NCBI GenBank assembly: GCA_963978155.1
Contig: CAXBRK010000090.1
Coordinates: 1-8,032 of the forward strand
DNA length: 8,032 nucleotides
Source: UBA8653 sp963978155
GTDB lineage: Bacteria > Planctomycetota > Phycisphaerae > Phycisphaerales > SM1A02
Direction: 5' to 3'
In this document: piece by piece, positions 1-5,756 of the stretch
Position numbering within the stretch: the stretch's first letter is position 1
How the letters are laid out: every line of letters starts with the position of its first letter
Program-made: the position numbers and the translations under genes
The notes under the pieces: model-generated
What the model was told of the DNA's origin: nothing
What the model saw: only the letters and a program-made list of their open reading frames with translations
Databases searched by the model: none

Positions 1-583
1 GCTCTGGATTCCAGATGCGGTGGTCTGGATCTTTGGCGAAATACAGAGCGTGCACTTTGCTCATGATGAACGAGGAGTCTCGATTTTGACCAAACCGGAA
101 ATGCCACACGCACCAATTGATCATGGTGAGTCCACGACGCTTGAGGTGCACCACAATCTCGGCGGCGGTGTCGTCGGGAATGTTGACCCACAAGGAGCCG
201 GTGGGTGAGAGCGCGTCAATGCAGCCATCAAGCCAATCAAACGTGAAGCGCTCGTACTCCGCGCGACTCATGCCATCGCGCCATGATTCGTATGGCACGT
301 CCCAGTTGAACGGCGGGTCGGCGAAAATGAGATCCACTTCTCCACGCTCTGGAAGCTTCGCCAACACGTCGCGGCAATCGCCCACGTACACCCTGGTGTT
401 GGGGTTTCGTGCTGAGTGTGCTGCTTTGAGCCGACCCTTGGTGGGTTCATGCGGTTTGGCGGTGTCTCCCAGCAGATGGATATCGGCTTGCTCCAACTCG
501 CGCTTGGCGCGACGCTGGGCTTGCAACGCCCCAGTTGGTAGGGCGTACCCACCTGGGCGGTTTGGCTCCGTGGGAGAGGACAT
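1..583 (-). CDS. DNA methyltransferase, beta-class N4/N6 type (3' end beyond window)
   Basis: Open frame from an ATG at 583 (MSSPTEPNRPGG) running without a stop to the left edge: 194 residues visible, C-terminus missing. VYVGDC (residues 65-70) is followed by DLIFADPPFN (84-93), the motif IV (D/N/S)PP(Y/F) signature of amino-methyltransferases, which methylate adenine N6 or cytosine N4 using S-adenosylmethionine. Next comes SPTGSLWVNIPDD (126-138) and a segment with NWCVWHFRFGQNRDSSF (156-172), typical of the N-6/N-4 DNA methylase family (Pfam N6_N4_Mtase). In the beta class the catalytic motif precedes the target-recognition region and the SAM-binding FxGxG motif; here DPPF is near the N-terminus, so FxGxG should lie beyond the edge. 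The first 60 residues are a basic, low-complexity lead-in. The ATG has no clear Shine-Dalgarno sequence. It lies 28 nt after the upstream hypothetical gene on the same strand, so co-transcription is likely. No restriction endonuclease is visible; it could be an orphan or part of a restriction-modification system outside the window. Confidence 0.88.
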   Translation of the reverse strand, partial: MSSPTEPNRPGGYALPTGALQAQRRAKRELEQADIHLLGDTAKPHEPTKGRLKAAHSARNPNTRVYVGDCRDVLAKLPERGEVDLIFADPPFNWDVPYESWRDGMSRAEYERFTFDWLDGCIDALSPTGSLWVNIPDDTAAEIVVHLKRRGLTMINWCVWHFRFGQNRDSSFIMSKVHALYFAKDPDHRIWNPE

Positions 584-611
584 CGGTTGCAGAGTGTAGC
601 GCGTGTGGGCT

Positions 612-1280
612 TCAGGTGAGCTTAAGAAGCAAACCAGGCAGGCCGTCGCTCCTGCGGAGTGGACCCAACGGGTTTTCCACGCGATCTTCCAGCGCCGATG
701 AGCCCAGCAAGATCCATCGGTGCAGTGTGGGTGGCTCGTCGTCTCGGAATTCCCGCCGCCGGACCGCATGCTGAACCACTTCGATCACCTGATCAAAGAT
801 GTCGGGCCAGCGCTCGGCCATGAGCCCGGCATCCGGCCAAAGCACCACTTGCCATCGGCAGTCATCCACGGCGCAAAGCTGCTGATGAATGCTCTGCATG
901 ATCGCGCTGTACTCCGATCCAAGAGCAAGGCGCTCTTTGGAGGCGGAACCTTTGTCATGCAATACCGCGCTCGGATCATTTTGGGTGGACAAACTGTGCC
1001 GCAGGCGCATCAAGATCGCTTCAGGACGGTGGTCACGTGAAGGCGCAACTCGGATGGAGCGGCATGATTCAAATCCATCCAGTCGCCGAAGCACAGCCGA
1101 ACCAAATTGCGTCCGCGCCTTCGCGCTTCCGGCGACCACCGCCAAGTGGGCGTGCGCGAGGTGATCAAGCGCGGCGTCGGCAAGCGAATCGGCATGGGCT
1201 GGGCCGAGGCGAATCATGCATGCAACGTACTCCCGGGTTGGTCTTGGTCCATTGAATTCTGAAGCCGACACTGTCTTCAC
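612..1280 (-). CDS. hypothetical protein (unrecognised)
   Basis: A 222-residue frame from a GTG at 1280 to a TGA at 612-614. I do not recognise the family. An in-frame ATG at 1217 (MIRLGPAHADSLADAAL) would give 201 residues and leave about 86 nt of promoter room before the divergent ribBA-type gene, whereas the GTG leaves only 23 nt; the shorter form is therefore attractive. A GGGAG lies about 12 nt before that ATG. The N-terminal part is Ala/His-rich and looks helical (AHADSLADAALDHLAHAH). The middle is Arg-rich (about 64-95). The C-terminal half has a balanced globular composition, with CRWQVVLWPDAGLMAERWPD (141-160) and a hydrophobic end (LPGLLLKLT). No membrane segment or signal peptide is evident. 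If it were not coding there would be a 700-base hole in a very compact locus, which supports it as a real gene. It probably shares a transcript with the methyltransferase, but nothing links the two functionally. Confidence 0.6.
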   Translation of the reverse strand: MKTVSASEFNGPRPTREYVACMIRLGPAHADSLADAALDHLAHAHLAVVAGSAKARTQFGSAVLRRLDGFESCRSIRVAPSRDHRPEAILMRLRHSLSTQNDPSAVLHDKGSASKERLALGSEYSAIMQSIHQQLCAVDDCRWQVVLWPDAGLMAERWPDIFDQVIEVVQHAVRRREFRDDEPPTLHRWILLGSSALEDRVENPLGPLRRSDGLPGLLLKLT

Positions 1281-1303
1281 TTCATGCGTAGCATGGGCGC
1301 GAA
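1218..1303. promoter_or_regulatory. putative divergent promoter region
   Basis: This is the only place in the window where two genes diverge, so promoters for the ribBA-type gene (plus) and for the hypothetical/methyltransferase pair (minus) should lie here. I see no convincing -35/-10 pair on either strand and no long leader that could hold an FMN riboswitch. The left part overlaps the N-terminus of the hypothetical protein if the GTG at 1280 is its start. Placement rests on gene orientation only. Confidence 0.3.
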
Positions 1304-2509
1304 GTGTTAGATCCCATACCGGACATTCTGGAAGATCTTCGTGCCGGCAAGATCATCATTTTGGTCGACGACGAGGACCGAGAAAATGAGGGTGACTTTG
1401 TCTGCGCGGCCGAAAAGATGACGCCAGAGATTGTGAACTTCCTCATGCGGGTTGGTGCGGGGTACCTCTGCGTTGCCATGCGTCCCGAAGATTGCGACCG
1501 CTTGGACCTGACCGACCAAGCCAAGCGGAACACCAGTGTTTGGGGAACGCCTTTCACGGTTTCGGTGGACGGCCATCCCCGTCATGGGGTGGGGACCGGG
1601 GTAAGTTCTTCGGACCGATCCCAAACCATCAAACTTTTGGCTGACCCGACGGCGTCTTCGGAGGACTTTGTTCGTCCGGGTCATATCAATCCGCTGCGGG
1701 CCCGAGAAGGTGGCGTTTTGGTTCGCACCGGGCAGACCGAAGGTTCAGTGGATTTGTGCCGATTGGCTGGTCTACGCCCTGCCGCCGCCATCATCGAGAT
1801 CGTGAATGAAGACGGCTCCATGGCCCGGATGCCAGACCTGCGGAAGTTGGCCGATGCACATGGCATCCGCATGTGCTCGGTCGAGCAGATCATCGAATAT
1901 CGGTTGGGACGAGAAACATTGGTTTCTACGATTCCCGAACTCACCGGCACCGTGGTCAACACCCCGGAAGGTCCTTTTGATTTGGTTGCGTTCCGAAGCG
2001 CGATTGACCCGCTGCCCCATTTGGCCCTCACTCTGGGTGGCGTTGGTTTGCCCGATGCCAATGGAGACATCCCGCAAATTGACGACCCAGTATTGGTCAG
2101 AATGCATCGCCGTGACGTGTTGGGGGATGTGTTTGGCGCTACTGGGCGTCCTGGTCAAGATGCCGTTCGATCGGCGCTGCGTGCGATTCGTGAAGAAGGT
2201 CGTGGCGCGCTGGTGTATCTGCGTCCCGAGTCGATGGGCGGGGGCATTGGCGACCTGTTGCATGGCATCCAGCGAGAGCTTGATGACGATCCCAACGCGC
2301 CGGACCTCACCCGCACCGACGGCGTGGGCGCACGAGCCCAACCGCCCGCGCAGCGAGACTTTGGCATCGGAGGGCAAATCCTCCGCGCCATGGGTCTCAC
2401 CCAACTTCGGTTGCTGGCCAGCAGCACCCCAGATCTACCGGGGCTTCAAGCCTTTGGCCTCACCATCACGGGAACCGTCCCGTTTGCGGACGACGAGTCA
2501 GACGACTGA
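1304..2509 (+). CDS. ribBA: RibBA-type fusion: DHBP synthase with degenerate GTP cyclohydrolase II-like domain
   Basis: 401 residues, GTG start (an in-frame TAG at 1289-1291 rules out upstream starts). Residues 1-205 are 3,4-dihydroxy-2-butanone-4-phosphate synthase (RibB), which turns ribulose 5-phosphate into the four-carbon unit of riboflavin plus formate in the cytoplasm. Visible marks are DDEDRENEGD (22-31), GTGVSSSDR (97-105), RPGHINPLRA (124-133) and the Glu of IIEIVNEDG (E165). The usual GHTEA reads GQTEG, putting Gln144 where E. coli RibB has metal ligand His153. Residues about 210-395 align with GTP cyclohydrolase II (RibA): RMHRRDVLGDVFG (266-278) matches RVHSECLTGDVFG, ALVYLRPE matches VLVYLRQE, and RDFGIGGQILRAMG (351-364) is well kept. 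The three zinc cysteines are absent (HSEC is HRRD; SLRCDCG is ATGRPGQ), GRGIGL is GGGIGD, and the tract after it is divergent. The C-terminal domain is thus probably not a cyclohydrolase, as in the RibBX proteins of Proteobacteria. No clear Shine-Dalgarno; the stop is one base from the convergent clpP stop. Confidence 0.93.
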   Translation: MLDPIPDILEDLRAGKIIILVDDEDRENEGDFVCAAEKMTPEIVNFLMRVGAGYLCVAMRPEDCDRLDLTDQAKRNTSVWGTPFTVSVDGHPRHGVGTGVSSSDRSQTIKLLADPTASSEDFVRPGHINPLRAREGGVLVRTGQTEGSVDLCRLAGLRPAAAIIEIVNEDGSMARMPDLRKLADAHGIRMCSVEQIIEYRLGRETLVSTIPELTGTVVNTPEGPFDLVAFRSAIDPLPHLALTLGGVGLPDANGDIPQIDDPVLVRMHRRDVLGDVFGATGRPGQDAVRSALRAIREEGRGALVYLRPESMGGGIGDLLHGIQRELDDDPNAPDLTRTDGVGARAQPPAQRDFGIGGQILRAMGLTQLRLLASSTPDLPGLQAFGLTITGTVPFADDESDD

Positions 2510-2519
2510 ATCAGGCGTC
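2501..2519. terminator. near-palindrome at convergent gene ends, possible bidirectional hairpin
   Basis: GACG-A-CTG-AAT-CAG-G-CGTC: a stem of four plus three base pairs with one A/G mismatch and a three-base loop, centred exactly on base 2510, the only base between the convergent TGA stops of the ribBA-type and clpP genes. Part of the symmetry (TGA-A-TCA) is automatic for convergent TGA stops; the CTG/CAG and GACG/CGTC extensions are not. No T-tract follows on either side, so it is not a classic intrinsic terminator. It may act in stop-proximal RNA structure or be chance. Confidence 0.3.
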
Positions 2520-3131
2520 AGCACCAGGGATGGGCATGCTGTCGAGCACGCGGTCCACGATGCCGTATTCCAACATCTCGCCCGCATCGAGCCAGGTGTT
2601 GCGTTCGCACGTTGCCGCAATCTCATCGGTGGTTTTGCCCGAAGCCTCAGAGTAGATGCCGTACAACGCTTCTCGCATTCGCAGCATTTCACGAGCCTCG
2701 ATTTCCAGATCGGTGGCTTGGCCTTCCATGACGCCCATCAACAAGGGTTGGTGCATCAAGTTCCGAGAGTGTTGCAAGGTGAATCGCTTGCCTTTGGTTC
2801 CCGAACACGCGATCAAAGAGCCCATGGAAGCCGCCTGGCCAATGATGTACGTGCACACGTCGTTGGGCACAAACTTCATCGTGTCGATGATGCCCAAGCC
2901 GGCGGTGACTGAACCTCCGGGGGAGTTCACATACAGATGGATGTCGGCTTCAGGGTCTTCGTTGGCCAGGAACAAAAGCTGGGCCACGATGAGGTTGGCC
3001 ATTTGGTCGCCAACGCCTTCGCCCACAAAGACAATTCGGTCTTTCAGAAGGCGCGAGTAGATGTCGTAGGCGCGTTCGCCCCGACCGGAAGACTCGACCA
3101 CGATGGGAACCAGGGAGTTGTTGGCGCTCAC
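2511..3131 (-). CDS. clpP: ATP-dependent Clp protease proteolytic subunit, Ser-His-Asn paralogue
   Basis: 206 residues. ClpP forms tetradecameric peptidase barrels that degrade proteins unfolded and fed in by ClpX or ClpA/C in the cytoplasm. The N-terminus, LVPIVVESSGRGERAYDIYS (7-26), closely matches the canonical mature ClpP N-terminus that forms the axial-pore loops. NSPGGSV (69-75) gives the oxyanion-hole glycines, GQAASMG (98-104) carries nucleophile Ser102, and NLMHQPL (124-130) carries His127. The third triad position, Asp in the usual ERD(R/K)F, reads CERNTWL, so residue 178 is Asn (codon AAC). Listeria monocytogenes ClpP1 also has an Asn in this position and works in a mixed ClpP1/ClpP2 complex. 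The start is a GTG that overlaps the TGA of the upstream clpP (GTGA, 3128-3131), indicating translational coupling. It is the last gene of the minus-strand cluster and is about the usual bacterial ClpP length. Identity as ClpP is certain; reduced stand-alone activity is inferred. Confidence 0.96.
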   Translation of the reverse strand: MSANNSLVPIVVESSGRGERAYDIYSRLLKDRIVFVGEGVGDQMANLIVAQLLFLANEDPEADIHLYVNSPGGSVTAGLGIIDTMKFVPNDVCTYIIGQAASMGSLIACSGTKGKRFTLQHSRNLMHQPLLMGVMEGQATDLEIEAREMLRMREALYGIYSEASGKTTDEIAATCERNTWLDAGEMLEYGIVDRVLDSMPIPGADA

Positions 3132-3748
3132 TTCTTCTTCTCCGGGACTTGGAAGACTTCATCGACCAGGCCATAGGCCTTTGCTTCATCGGCGCTGAAG
3201 AACTTGTCGCGTTCTCCATCGGATGCAACTGTTTCAACATCTTGGCCCGTGTGCTTGGCGAGAATTTCGTTCAGCACACGCTTGGACTTCAAGATCTGTT
3301 CGGCTTGAATTTGAATGTCGGTGGTTTGTCCGGTGACGCCGCCGTGGGGTTGGTGGATCATCACTTTGGCATGGGGCAAGATGTAGCGTTTGCCCGCATC
3401 GCCCGCGGCCAACAGGACGGCCGCACCGGAATAGGCTCGCCCGATGCAGTAGGTGGCCACTTCAGACGAGATGAACCGCATGGTGTCATAGATGGCCAGC
3501 GTGTCGTCGACCGCGCCACCAAAGCAGTTGATGTAGAAGTTGATGGGTTGGCCCTTTTTCTGGTCTTCCAGATAGAGCATTTGCATCATGACTCGAGTGG
3601 CCGAGGCGTAATTGATCTCACCGGTGAGGAAGACCACTCGGTTCTCGAGCAGGATCTCATCAATGGTCATTTCGCGGGTACGGCGGTAGTCCACGGAAGC
3701 TTGGGGCTCCACGAGGGCAACTGGGGGCATCTTGGGTTCGAATTCCAT
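3128..3748 (-). CDS. clpP: ATP-dependent Clp protease proteolytic subunit, Ser-His-Asp paralogue with atypical N-terminus
   Basis: 206 residues from the ATG at 3748 (MEFEPKMPPV), chosen because GAAGGA sits 6 nt upstream. An in-frame ATG at 3769 would add seven residues but has only a weak ribosome site and a small hairpin immediately before it. Numbered from the 3748 start, the triad is complete: Ser107 in GRAYSGAA, His132 in KVMIHQPHGG, and Asp181 in GERDKFFSADEA. The rest is unusual for a main ClpP. The canonical RGERSYDIYSRLL axial-loop segment is replaced by YRRTREMTIDEILLENR, NSPGGSV is NCFGGAV, and the Met after the nucleophile is Gly. Such divergence is typical of second ClpP/ClpR-type paralogues that assemble with a canonical partner. 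The C-terminus is basic (VPEKKK). It overlaps the following clpP by 4 nt, which favours matched expression of the two subunits. ClpP family assignment is certain; a mixed barrel is inference. Confidence 0.95.
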   Translation of the reverse strand: MEFEPKMPPVALVEPQASVDYRRTREMTIDEILLENRVVFLTGEINYASATRVMMQMLYLEDQKKGQPINFYINCFGGAVDDTLAIYDTMRFISSEVATYCIGRAYSGAAVLLAAGDAGKRYILPHAKVMIHQPHGGVTGQTTDIQIQAEQILKSKRVLNEILAKHTGQDVETVASDGERDKFFSADEAKAYGLVDEVFQVPEKKK

Positions 3749-3754
3749 GGTGGT

Positions 3755-3760
3755 TCCTTC
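3755..3760 (-). promoter_or_regulatory. strong ribosome-binding site GAAGGA deciding the clpP start
   Basis: Read on the minus strand, GAAGGA lies 6 nt upstream of the ATG at 3748. It is the best Shine-Dalgarno match among the minus-strand starts I checked, and the reason for preferring this start over the ATG at 3769. Confidence 0.6.
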
Positions 3761-3772
3761 GATCCCCATATC

Positions 3773-3787
3773 GGTCCATCTTGGACC
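3773..3787 (-). other. small hairpin in the thyA-clpP gap
   Basis: GGTCC-AAGAT-GGACC, a perfect 5-bp stem with a 5-nt loop, between the thyA stop (3803-3805) and the clpP start. No U-tract follows, so it is unlikely to terminate transcription. It would crowd the ATG at 3769 but leave the GAAGGA site and the ATG at 3748 free. Confidence 0.3.
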
Positions 3788-3802
3788 CGCCTGAAGCCGA
3801 AA

Positions 3803-4597
3803 CTAGACCGCAACTGGCGCTTTGATGTGGGGGTGCGGATCGTAGCCCTCAAGCTCAAAATCATCCTCTGTGAAGTCCTCAAGGCGGGTGATTTTGGGGT
3901 TGAGGTGCATGGTGGGCAGCGGGCGGGGCGATCGGGAGAGTTGTTCTTTGGCCTGTTCGAGGTGGTTTTCGTACAGGTGGGCGTCGCCAAAGGTGTGCAC
4001 GAAGTCTCCTGCTTTGAGTCCGGTGACTTGGGCCAGCATCATGGTCAGGAGGGCATAAGACGCAATATTGAAAGGCACGCCCAAGAACAAATCGGCCGAC
4101 CGCTGGTACAGCTGGCACGACAATCGACCGTCTTGCACATGGAATTGGAACAAGGCGTGGCATGGTGGGAGGGCCATGTCTTCCACCTGACCAGGGTTCC
4201 AGGCACAAACCACGTGACGCCGGGAGTGCGGGGCCTCCTGCAAATTCTTCACCAGTTGGTCAATCTGATCGACAGTGCCTCCGTTTGGGTTGGGAAAAGC
4301 CCGCCACTGCTGGCCGTAGACCGGGCCAAGGTTGCCATCCTCGTCGGCCCATTCGTTCCAAATGCGGACCCCACGTTCCTGCAGCCATTTCACATTGGTA
4401 TCGCCTCTGAGGAACCAGAGCAGCTCCACAATCACGGATTTCAGGTGGATCTTCTTGGTGGTCACCAGCGGGAAACCGTCGGACAGGTCGAATCGAATCT
4501 GGCGTCCGAAGACGCCGCGGGTGCCAACCCCAGTGCGGTCCTCTCGAATGGCCCCATGATCGAGGACCTCTTGCAGCAAATTCAGGTAGGCGTCCAT
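3803..4597 (-). CDS. thyA: thymidylate synthase
   Basis: 264 residues, the same length as E. coli ThyA and alignable end to end. It makes dTMP by reductive methylation of dUMP with 5,10-methylene-tetrahydrofolate, releasing dihydrofolate, as a cytoplasmic dimer. The catalytic cysteine is Cys146 in MALPPCHALFQF. Phosphate-binding arginines are Arg21 (EDRTGVGT) and Arg126/Arg127 (HSRRHV). QLYQRSADLFLGVPFNIASY (162-181) holds Asp169 and the pyrimidine-binding Asn177, and HLYENH holds His207 and Tyr209. The C-terminus is EGYDPHPHIKAPVAV, the usual closing segment. No active-site change is seen. It starts 20 nt after the htrA stop, and a hairpin spans the likely ribosome-binding region. Dihydrofolate made by ThyA needs DHFR, which is not in the window. 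Its co-direction with panB puts two methylene-tetrahydrofolate consumers in one apparent operon. Confidence 0.98.
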   Translation of the reverse strand: MDAYLNLLQEVLDHGAIREDRTGVGTRGVFGRQIRFDLSDGFPLVTTKKIHLKSVIVELLWFLRGDTNVKWLQERGVRIWNEWADEDGNLGPVYGQQWRAFPNPNGGTVDQIDQLVKNLQEAPHSRRHVVCAWNPGQVEDMALPPCHALFQFHVQDGRLSCQLYQRSADLFLGVPFNIASYALLTMMLAQVTGLKAGDFVHTFGDAHLYENHLEQAKEQLSRSPRPLPTMHLNPKITRLEDFTEDDFELEGYDPHPHIKAPVAV

Positions 4598-4601
4598 CGA
4601 C

Positions 4602-4616
4602 CGAGGAGTGTCCTCG
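4602..4616 (-). promoter_or_regulatory. hairpin covering the thyA ribosome-binding region
   Basis: On the minus strand CGAGGA-CAC-TCCTCG is a perfect 6-bp stem with a 3-nt loop, starting one base after the htrA TGA and ending 4 nt before the thyA ATG. Its 5' arm contains GAGGA, the only Shine-Dalgarno-like sequence for thyA. A ribosome terminating on htrA would cover and open the stem, so thyA translation may be coupled to htrA. There is no U-tract, which argues against a terminator. Confidence 0.35.
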
Positions 4617-4617
4617 C

Positions 4618-5754
4618 TCAGCGCCGTATCGTCAAACCCCTGGCATCACCAAGCACGACCTCCACAAGAAGCGTTTCTTGGGTGCGGGGTCGGAAAATCT
4701 CGACGGTGATCGTTTCTCCCGGCTTGGCTGATCCCAGCCGCCCTTTGACCTCGCTGCCATTCTGGGTGACCCGTCCGTCGATGGAGAGGATCAAATCTCC
4801 AGCTCGAATCCCGGCACGATCGGCCGGACCTCCTGGGATGACCGATTGCAGTGGGGCGGCAGGCCGGTCCAAGCCAACTTGCTCCAAGAACGCCGCTTGG
4901 TCGGCCCTGACTTGGCGGGGGAATTGCACGCCCAGCATGGCATGGGCGGTCCGTCCGTAGGTGATGAGGTCTGGGACCACCCGATCAATCAACTCGATAG
5001 GAATGGCCAGACCTACCCCTGGCCCGGTGTCTTGGTCCGCCACCGCGGTGCTCATGCCGACCACTCGGCCCAAGGTGTCGGTGACGGGTCCGCCGGAGTT
5101 GCCAGGGTTAATCGGGGCATCGATCTGCAAGAAGTCTTCGAACATTGGGGTGGACCCACTTCGAATACCCGCTGTGCGCCCCAAGCCGCTCACAATGCCA
5201 CTGGAAACGCTGAACTTCAATTCCAGCGGTGAGCCGAATGCAAAGATCGTTGTTCCAGCTGGGGGCGCTTCAGCAGCCCGTTCGGCGGGGAGCAGTCGAC
5301 TGCCGTTGAGAGCCAAGACGGCAATGTCGGTGGCCGGGTCAGCGCCTTGGACGGTGGCTCTGCGGATATCACCGGTCTCCAGTTGGACTTCAATTGATTT
5401 CGCCCCGCGAATGACATGCTCGTTGGTGACGATGTGGCCGTCTTCGTCCCAGACCCAGCCGGATCCATTGGAAATTTCTTCACGCATTCCCGTGCGTCCT
5501 CGCCCATCAACAAATGGTGCTTCAACAATCGAAGTGATGTGCACCACGGAAGGAGAGACTTGTTGGGTAAGCAAGACGCCAGCGTCGCTGGCCAATTTGA
5601 GCGGCGTGTCCGCGGGCCCATCGCGCAGCGCTTCCACTCGGGCTTTGGTCCGCGCGTATTCGACTTTGGCGGCGAAATCAGGCCCCAGCCACAGCACCAA
5701 CCCAGTGATTCCAAGCGTGAGGTACGCCGGCCGGACGCGGAGGGTGCCACCCAT
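4618..5754 (-). CDS. htrA: HtrA/DegS-like membrane-anchored serine protease with one PDZ domain
   Basis: 378 residues from an ATG at 5754, two bases after the panB TGA, with GGTGGA 8 nt upstream. The frame is open further upstream, but that stretch is antisense-like text inside panB. HtrA proteases clear damaged envelope proteins or make regulatory cuts. Residues about 9-24 (PAYLTLGITGLVLWLG) form one hydrophobic helix with basic residues before it and no obvious cleavage site, so it is probably an N-in membrane anchor placing the protease outside the cytoplasmic membrane. The helix 33-44 may be a short linker. Trypsin-like domain: NGSGWVWDEDGHIVTNEHVI carries His113, ATDIAVL carries Asp143, and APINPGNSGGPV carries nucleophile Ser220, so the triad is complete. 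A single PDZ domain follows (about 272-372), with the core PGGPADRAGIRAGDLILSIDG at about 307-327. One PDZ plus an anchor resembles DegS rather than the two-PDZ DegP. The identity of the substrate or any anti-sigma target cannot be read from the sequence. Confidence 0.95.
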   Translation of the reverse strand: MGGTLRVRPAYLTLGITGLVLWLGPDFAAKVEYARTKARVEALRDGPADTPLKLASDAGVLLTQQVSPSVVHITSIVEAPFVDGRGRTGMREEISNGSGWVWDEDGHIVTNEHVIRGAKSIEVQLETGDIRRATVQGADPATDIAVLALNGSRLLPAERAAEAPPAGTTIFAFGSPLELKFSVSSGIVSGLGRTAGIRSGSTPMFEDFLQIDAPINPGNSGGPVTDTLGRVVGMSTAVADQDTGPGVGLAIPIELIDRVVPDLITYGRTAHAMLGVQFPRQVRADQAAFLEQVGLDRPAAPLQSVIPGGPADRAGIRAGDLILSIDGRVTQNGSEVKGRLGSAKPGETITVEIFRPRTQETLLVEVVLGDARGLTIRR

Positions 5755-5756
5755 GG

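Noticed and set aside
1218..1303. FMN riboswitch upstream of the ribBA-type gene
   Set aside because: The leader is too short and shows none of the conserved RFN-element segments.
1806..2912. Plus-strand frame spanning the end of the ribBA-type gene and most of the downstream clpP
   Set aside because: It overlaps two well-identified proteins in other frames and reads as a shifted-frame shadow.
3149..4960. A very long plus-strand open frame (603 codons) antisense to clpP, thyA and the end of htrA
   Set aside because: It crosses three genes with clear active-site motifs on the other strand and shows no recognisable domain. Long antisense open frames are common opposite GC-rich coding DNA.
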